From NCBI GenBank assembly GCA_036339395.1, contig JAYZBD010000136.1, positions 1-19,861 of the forward strand: DNA of 19,861 nt. Direction: 5' to 3'. Under the pieces are notes generated by a model. It was not told the origin of the DNA, made no database searches, and worked only from the letters and a program-made list of their open reading frames with translations. A program made the position numbers and the translations under genes. This stretch comes from SP202 sp036339395 (lineage in GTDB: Bacteria > Planctomycetota > Phycisphaerae > Phycisphaerales > SM1A02). Shown here in pieces: positions 15,565 to 19,861 of this stretch (the first letter of the stretch is position 1; every line of letters begins with the position of its first letter).

Positions 15565-16449
15565 ATGATCTCGCTGCTCGACGCGCTCGAACTCATCGGG
15601 TTGCCCGTGCTGCTTGCATGCGTCGTACTTGTCCAGGGCTGGTGGTCTGGGCCACGACCCTGGCACGCCAAGCCACCAGCCTGGCCATTTCCTCTTGCGC
15701 TTGGACTGGCCGCTCTCCTTGCATTCGTTCTCTTCAAGGTGACTCTGAACCCAGGCAAGCCCGTATTGAAATTTCCTCTCACGGGTGTTGACTGGCTTGC
15801 GCCCTCCATTCTGGCCGCAACCGTACTGGGAATGACCATACGCCTCTTCCCGCTGAAGAAGAAGATCCGTTTCGTGCCGGAGTTCACCCTGGCATTCATC
15901 GCCGGCTTCGCAATGGACTTTCCCGGGCAGGATCACATCTTCACCCGGCTCGCAATAGGAATCGGGGTCTTCCTGGCAACAGCTGCCGGCAGAACAGCAC
16001 TCCTGAGACGACCTGCGGTCCAGCTCCCGATCCTGGGCTGGATGAGCCTGGGCACCCTGGCACTGCTCATGCGTCCATGGGCCTTCGGGAACGTACACCT
16101 GTCGCTGTTCATTGTTGCTGCGTCAATGACATGTGGCGCACTGGCAGTCGTGACAATCTTCAGGTCGCCTTCGTCGCTTGGAATCGGTGGTCATCTTGTC
16201 ATTGGTTTCCTGGTGGCCTCGACAGCCGCCTGCGCAGCCGCGTATGTCACTCCTGAACATGGGGTCGTGGTCCCATGGGCCCTCCCCGTCCTGGCCTTCC
16301 CCGCTGCAGCACTTGGGCGAGCACTGGCCCCGACCGACCAGGAGTGGAAGTCGGTGCTCTTCGGGCTGGCTTCGGCTGCACTCTGCTGCCTGGCTGCGAT
16401 CGCCTGGATGTGGCTCCAGGTGCCGGCCCCGGAAACAGCCTGGCCCTGA
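15565..16449 (+). CDS. Polytopic membrane protein of unknown function
   Basis: The 294-residue protein consists of about nine or ten hydrophobic segments from residue 4 onward (for example IGLPVLLACVVLVQ, PLALGLAALLAFVLF, LFIVAASMTCGALAVV, SVLFGLASAALCCLAAIAWM) joined by short loops with a few basic residues (FPLKKKIRFVPE). It has no extended soluble domain and no transporter or enzyme motif I recognise. The start at 15565 lies 22 bases after the YceI stop with GGGGG about 9 bases upstream; extending further upstream would overlap YceI. It is probably part of the protease-YceI transcription unit. Confidence 0.8.
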   Translation: MISLLDALELIGLPVLLACVVLVQGWWSGPRPWHAKPPAWPFPLALGLAALLAFVLFKVTLNPGKPVLKFPLTGVDWLAPSILAATVLGMTIRLFPLKKKIRFVPEFTLAFIAGFAMDFPGQDHIFTRLAIGIGVFLATAAGRTALLRRPAVQLPILGWMSLGTLALLMRPWAFGNVHLSLFIVAASMTCGALAVVTIFRSPSSLGIGGHLVIGFLVASTAACAAAYVTPEHGVVVPWALPVLAFPAAALGRALAPTDQEWKSVLFGLASAALCCLAAIAWMWLQVPAPETAWP

Positions 16450-16496
16450 TCTGTGACCCTTGGCGGGGCTCTCCGCGACAATCCTGGTTCCAGATG

Positions 16497-16525
16497 TTGA
16501 CGGGGCGCGTGTACATGGAGAAAAT
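16497..16525 (+). promoter_or_regulatory. Candidate promoter of the kinase-like gene
   Basis: TTGACG (16497-16502) and GAAAAT (16520-16525) are spaced by 17 bases. They lie between the membrane-protein stop and the ATG at 16565. This position supports the shorter kinase start rather than an in-frame ATG at 16460. Confidence 0.4.
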
Positions 16526-16564
16526 CATCCCTTGGCGGTATTGAACGCCACCAGGGAACCATGG

Positions 16565-17782
16565 ATGACCAGCGACCTGCACCAACACGCGGAACAGATC
16601 TTCAGTGAAGCCATTGATCGCAACGGCTCTGCGAGAATTGCTTTTCTTGAAGAAGCCTGCCTGGATGATCTTGAACTGAGGCAGGAGGTCGAATCCCTCA
16701 TTTCCCATTACGAAACGACCGAGGGGATGTTGACCTCTCCATCAGAGGCATCCCACCAGTTGACGACAGGGATGGACGATGAGTTCAGCATCGCCCGCAC
16801 CGGGGCCGGAGGGGAATCCCTCATTGGTTCCTATCGAATCATCAAGACACTCCAGGATTGTGAACAGGGCACGAGCTATCTCGTCGAACAGGATTCTCCT
16901 CCCAGGACATGTCGACTGGATCTCTACCAGCCTCTTCCTGACCGCAGTCGTGCGACGCGTCGTTTCCGCGTGCTTGGTGATCAACTTGATCATTTCGAAG
17001 GACCGGGAATACCGAACATCCTGGAAACGGGAACGACTGATACCGGGCGAGGACAGCAGCCATTCGTCGTCACTGATTACGTGGAAACATGTGAACTGCT
17101 TGATTTTGCCGCCATGTCGGATTCAACGATCCGGGACCGGGTCAAGCACCTCCGTGCAGCGTGCAGGATCCTGATGCATGCCCACACGATCGGTGTCGTG
17201 CACGGAGATCTTCGACCTGCAACACTCCTCGTCGACACGGAAGGACAGGTTGTCATCCTCGATACCGGCATTGCGATCGCCCTCGGGTTGGATCGCAGCA
17301 TTGCGCCTGGAACAACCGGCTCGCTTGAATCCGCCTGCTGCGCACCTGAATCCATCTTCGGAACCAGGGATACGCGGGGAGACATCTACGCACTGGGAGT
17401 ACTGGGAGATGCCCTCCTTGGCGGCTTGGCCGACCAGGGACTTCGGGCCGTCCTGGACAGGGCCATGCAGAATGATCCCAACGAGCGATACCAGTCGATG
17501 GATGCCTTGGCATCGGAACTCGATCGCTGGCTCCATGGCAAACCCCTGGAAGCCGGGGACGGCAGTTTCATCACCGAGGTTCGAGGCCTGGCACGACGTC
17601 ATCCTGTTGCATCGGCTTGCACGATCATCCTGGCGATCATCCTGCTCGCTGCATGCATCATGCTCGGTTCATTCAATGGAACGGTGGTCGATGAGCCTGC
17701 AACCGGCGCAGCAGTCCAACAGCCTGTTGTTCCTGAACCAGTGGGAGACCCTGGAACAGGGTCACCCACGGGAAACAGGTAA
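16565..17782 (+). CDS. Membrane-anchored kinase-like protein, probable pseudokinase
   Basis: The 405-residue protein has the planctomycete Ser/Thr-kinase layout. An N-terminal helical segment (DLHQHAEQIFSEAIDRNGSARIAFLEEAC, LRQEVESLISHYE) is followed by a kinase-like domain (about 87-325) and one transmembrane helix (about 347-369), with a Pro/Gly/Thr-rich tail. Several catalytic features are missing. The Gly-rich loop is not recognisable (GSYRIIKTLQDCEQGTSYLVEQ). The VAIK lysine region reads TCRLDLYQ with no lysine. The catalytic loop reads HGDLRPATLL, keeping D215 but with Thr for the metal-binding Asn, and DFG is DTG (233-235). APE (260-262) and the GDIYALG aspartate (D273) are kept, so the fold should be intact. 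It likely acts as a scaffold or allosteric regulator, though weak activity cannot be ruled out. CAGGGA precedes the chosen start by about 8 bases. Confidence 0.85.
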   Translation: MTSDLHQHAEQIFSEAIDRNGSARIAFLEEACLDDLELRQEVESLISHYETTEGMLTSPSEASHQLTTGMDDEFSIARTGAGGESLIGSYRIIKTLQDCEQGTSYLVEQDSPPRTCRLDLYQPLPDRSRATRRFRVLGDQLDHFEGPGIPNILETGTTDTGRGQQPFVVTDYVETCELLDFAAMSDSTIRDRVKHLRAACRILMHAHTIGVVHGDLRPATLLVDTEGQVVILDTGIAIALGLDRSIAPGTTGSLESACCAPESIFGTRDTRGDIYALGVLGDALLGGLADQGLRAVLDRAMQNDPNERYQSMDALASELDRWLHGKPLEAGDGSFITEVRGLARRHPVASACTIILAIILLAACIMLGSFNGTVVDEPATGAAVQQPVVPEPVGDPGTGSPTGNR

Positions 17783-17788
17783 TAGTCT

Positions 17789-18463
17789 TCAGTCTCGACG
17801 ACGGCGTCGACGGCCAAGTGCCGCAACTCCGAGCAGCGCCAAGGCGCCCGGGGCTGGAACTGTAAGGATGTCAAGGGAAACCGCATCAAGGCTCATATGA
17901 GCTGCCGATCCGTTGAACATGATGCCCAGTTCACGGACATCGGCACCGACCGAGGAAAGATCGAATGCGTAGCTCACGTTGACATAGGCGCCCGTAAACC
18001 CGCCAAAGTCGGCCTCCTCGTAATAGTTCATCGAGTAGGACATGCCGGGCATGTAGCCCTCGGTTCCGTCTGCTCCAACCCAGAACAGGCCGACTGCGTC
18101 ATAGAGCATCTCTGATCCTGCCACGGAAATATTGATGACGACCTGGTCGGCATCGGCCTCCGTGTAGGCATAGGTGTGGATCTCCAACGGGCCGCCAAAA
18201 CCGTAGATGTTGTTGTCTCCAGAGATGATTGCACCCGAACCGAAGTTGAAGAGCATTGCATTCCCACTTGGAAAGGCTTCGTTCGTCGGAAAGTTCGGGC
18301 CGTCCACGAAACCATCGGCGGACGTGAAGTCTTCCCAGTTGTAGTAGGCGGTATTCGCATCACCCCGCCAGGCGGGTACATCTTCAGCGATGAAACCGGC
18401 CATGGTCGTGCCTGCACAGGCAAGCAGTGAACACAGCATCATTACGACTCGTTTGCTTGACAT
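17789..18463 (-). CDS. Secreted protein with PEP-CTERM-like C-terminal anchor
   Basis: The 224-residue protein has a signal peptide (MSSKRVVMMLCSLLACAGTTMAG), a beta-rich middle with many Gly, Asn, Tyr and aromatic residues, and a C-terminal sorting-like tail. The tail is VPAPG (202-206), hydrophobic ALALLGVAALG, then six arginines and Asp. This matches the tripartite PEP-CTERM design with a Pro-Ala-Pro-Gly variant, as is common in planctomycetes, and implies processing by an exosortase-like enzyme that is not in this window. The middle domain is not recognised. AAGGAAG lies about 6 bases upstream of the start. The gene is 49 bases downstream of the dockerin gene on the same strand. Confidence 0.87.
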   Translation of the reverse strand: MSSKRVVMMLCSLLACAGTTMAGFIAEDVPAWRGDANTAYYNWEDFTSADGFVDGPNFPTNEAFPSGNAMLFNFGSGAIISGDNNIYGFGGPLEIHTYAYTEADADQVVINISVAGSEMLYDAVGLFWVGADGTEGYMPGMSYSMNYYEEADFGGFTGAYVNVSYAFDLSSVGADVRELGIMFNGSAAHMSLDAVSLDILTVPAPGALALLGVAALGRRRRRRD

Positions 18464-18507
18464 GGTTCTTCCTTCTCTTCTCTGGATTGGAAACTAGTTA
18501 TTCAGTC

Positions 18508-18524
18508 GGCGGTCAAACACCGCC
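18508..18524 (-). terminator. Hairpin at the end of the dockerin-protein gene
   Basis: On the minus strand GGCGGT-GTTTG-ACCGCC forms a 6-bp stem with a 5-base loop that includes the stop codon at 18513-18515. The following bases are not a T-run. It may attenuate transcription into the downstream PEP-CTERM-like gene rather than end it. Confidence 0.3.
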
Positions 18525-19535
18525 CCAATTGGCAATGACTGCAAGCAGGTCCGTCACATCAACATGTCCATTGCCATCTATGTCCGAGGGGCAGCAGGGA
18601 CAGCGACCCCAGTCGGAGATAACACGCAGGAGGTCGCTCACGGCGACAAGACCATCCGCATCGACATCTGCATCGACACCGGAAGGTTCAACAAGTTCAA
18701 CCTCAAGTTGAAGACCTGCCGCCTCGGCAAATCCAAAGGCAACAAGCGAATTTTCCTTCGCAATCCAGTCAGGGTAGACCCCTCCGCCCTGTCCGGGTTC
18801 CTCTGCCGGATGCATCGACGTCATGACCAGGCTCAACAGGCCGTCGTCCACGGCCGTCCTGAGGTAGCACTGGATATCCGGATCGGCAACGTCCAGTTCA
18901 AGGACCAGCCGTGTCAACATCGGCATGATCTCCCCGGGCGTAACTTCGTCCGTATGAGCCGTGCCGAAGACAGATGGATCAAATCCATGGGTGATGTTGT
19001 TGGATATGTCTCGAGCAATACCATCCGGGGTGAAATCAACCGGGTAGACATTCCGACCTTCAACCTCGATGGGACCATGCAACCCGGTCTCGTTGAAACT
19101 CCAGCCGTCATACCCACCGCGAAATCCAGCTCCTGAAATGACCGTGGCTCGGCCAGCATCGGCATCGGCAGGACCACCTTCCAGGTATGTTTCCCACCCA
19201 TCAGCCGTGGGGTCATAGATGATGAAATCACTTTCGATCATGATGCTGACGGTGGCAGAGATCACCTGGTAACTGGATGGGCCATGTCCCATCGGAACTG
19301 ACTCACCAGTCATGAAGCCCAGGAGCATCTGCCCGTCGCGATCGTCAAAGAAGTCGTACTCGGACCCGTAGGCTGTAAATGTTGAGCCTACAGCCCTCGC
19401 ACCAGGAGTCCCATTGAACGGGTACATCCAACGGTCATGGTCGGGCTCGGTGCTCTGGACGACATGCACCGAGGCAACTGCAACCCCTTGCAGGGCAAGG
19501 AACAAGGTGCTGAGGATGGGAAGGACTACTTTCAT
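18513..19535 (-). CDS. Secreted protein with paired dockerin-like calcium loops
   Basis: The 340-residue protein has a signal peptide (MKVVLPILSTLFLALQGVAVAS) and a long beta-rich, Asp/Gly-rich body that I do not recognise. It ends in two EF-hand-like dockerin loops, D290-D301 (DVDADGLVAVSD) and D318-D329 (DIDGNGHVDVTD), each followed by LLxVIxxWG and separated by a CPCCPS linker. Dockerin-like tails of this type are abundant in planctomycetes and probably attach proteins to the cell surface or to cohesin-like partners. I chose the ATG at 19535; a second in-frame ATG at 19553 would add six residues. A good promoter lies immediately upstream. Confidence 0.85.
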   Translation of the reverse strand: MKVVLPILSTLFLALQGVAVASVHVVQSTEPDHDRWMYPFNGTPGARAVGSTFTAYGSEYDFFDDRDGQMLLGFMTGESVPMGHGPSSYQVISATVSIMIESDFIIYDPTADGWETYLEGGPADADAGRATVISGAGFRGGYDGWSFNETGLHGPIEVEGRNVYPVDFTPDGIARDISNNITHGFDPSVFGTAHTDEVTPGEIMPMLTRLVLELDVADPDIQCYLRTAVDDGLLSLVMTSMHPAEEPGQGGGVYPDWIAKENSLVAFGFAEAAGLQLEVELVEPSGVDADVDADGLVAVSDLLRVISDWGRCPCCPSDIDGNGHVDVTDLLAVIANWGGV

Positions 19536-19571
19536 CTGAAAGGCTGGATCCACAATGGGACAAGAAGCGTA

Positions 19572-19600
19572 TATATATTGCTATTGAGACTCGGTTTCAA
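19572..19600 (-). promoter_or_regulatory. Promoter of the dockerin-protein gene
   Basis: Read on the minus strand, TTGAAA (19600-19595) and TATATA (19577-19572) are separated by exactly 17 bases, a near-consensus sigma-70 pair in one of the few AT-rich spots of the window. The start codon is at 19535, giving a leader of roughly 30 bases. Confidence 0.6.
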
Positions 19601-19606
19601 TAGCAT
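19578..19606 (+). promoter_or_regulatory. Possible overlapping promoter for the prepilin-like gene
   Basis: On the plus strand TTGCTA (19578-19583) and TAGCAT (19601-19606) are spaced by 17 bases, 27 bases upstream of the ATG at 19633. It shares almost all its bases with the minus-strand promoter, so the two could not be occupied at once. Confidence 0.35.
19580..19604. promoter_or_regulatory. Palindromic operator candidate inside the divergent promoters
   Basis: GCTATTGA (19580-19587) and TCAATAGC (19597-19604) are exact inverted copies around a 9-base centre. The dyad covers the -35 and spacer of the minus-strand promoter and lies within the plus-strand promoter. This is the geometry of a dimeric repressor site; no regulator gene is in the window. 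Confidence 0.4.
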
Positions 19607-19632
19607 GTCGTCATCCAAGTGAAGTTTTTCAT

Positions 19633-19861
19633 ATGAACAGCCAAGCAGCCATCCAGAACACCGAGGGAGCACCCAAGAGTACGTGGGGATTTGCTCGCGG
19701 TTTCACCCTGACTGAACTGATGGTCGTGATCGCTCTTACAGGCCTCCTGCTGGCGATCCTGGTGCCTGTCCTGGCATTCGGAGAGCGAAGTGCACGGGCG
19801 ACCGAGGAACTGAATGCTGCCAGGCAACTGCTCCGCGGATATACGACTTCAAGCGAGGATG
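19633..19861 (+). CDS. Prepilin-type (type IV pilin/pseudopilin-like) protein, C-terminus cut by window edge
   Basis: The first 76 residues are visible. A 23-residue leader ends in Arg-Gly and is followed by FTLTELMVVIALTGLLLAILVPVL, the class III signal with Phe at +1 and Glu at +5 (E28), plus the amphipathic continuation GERSARATEELNAARQLLRGY. Such proteins are cut and N-methylated by a prepilin peptidase and assemble into pili or type II secretion pseudopili; many planctomycetes encode large families of them with unknown roles. The leader is longer than the usual 6-15 residues. The ribosome binding site is weak (GTGAAG, about 8 bases upstream). The gene is divergent from the dockerin gene. 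Confidence 0.87.
   Translation, partial: MNSQAAIQNTEGAPKSTWGFARGFTLTELMVVIALTGLLLAILVPVLAFGERSARATEELNAARQLLRGYTTSSED

Noticed and set aside
16460..16564. An earlier in-frame start for the kinase-like protein.
   Set aside because: It would place the candidate TTGACG-17-GAAAAT promoter inside the gene and adds residues outside the known N-terminal segment.

Overview
The window looks like a chromosomal stretch from a planctomycete, most likely of the Phycisphaera type. Four things point there: secreted proteins ending in dockerin-like calcium loops, a short Pro-Ala-Pro-Gly/LALLG/poly-Arg C-terminal anchor resembling PEP-CTERM, a kinase-like protein with the N-terminal helical segment common in planctomycete Ser/Thr kinases, and a prepilin-type protein. 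The assignment is inferred from these protein styles; there is no rRNA or other phylogenetic marker. I see no tRNA, rRNA, CRISPR array, insertion sequence or phage gene.

Layout. Positions 1-3781 hold ordinary cellular genes: a STAS-domain protein cut by the left edge (minus), GTP cyclohydrolase FolE2 (plus), a secreted helical protein of unknown function (minus), a PLP-dependent aminotransferase (plus) and a small two-helix membrane protein (minus). Positions 4042-9778 are a tight six-gene plus-strand operon that I recognise as an ebo cluster, in the order eboD, a 105-residue unknown, eboB, eboE, eboC, eboF. Several of its junctions overlap by 4 bases. Positions 9790-10881 (minus) encode a secreted beta-helix protein with repeats like those of chlamydial Pmp proteins and a dockerin-like tail. 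Positions 11180-17782 (plus) carry a very large Tricorn-type protease with an unusual acidic insertion, a YceI-family periplasmic lipid-binding protein, a polytopic membrane protein and a degenerate membrane-anchored kinase. Positions 17789-19535 (minus) encode two secreted proteins, one with the PEP-CTERM-like anchor and one with paired dockerin-like loops. A prepilin-like gene starts at 19633 and runs off the right edge.

How the genes may work together. The ebo operon combines a sugar phosphate cyclase homologue, a TatD-type metal hydrolase, a xylose-isomerase-like TIM barrel, a UbiA-type membrane prenyltransferase and an alkaline-phosphatase/NPP-like enzyme. In other bacteria ebo clusters have been linked to export or maturation of specialised metabolites such as cyanobacterial scytonemin, but the small molecule they make or move is not established. 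This copy has no full-length EboA. A small unknown protein sits between EboD and EboB instead. The rest of the window is dominated by envelope and secreted functions. A palindromic sequence with overlapping divergent promoter-like elements separates the last two genes and is the clearest candidate regulatory site.
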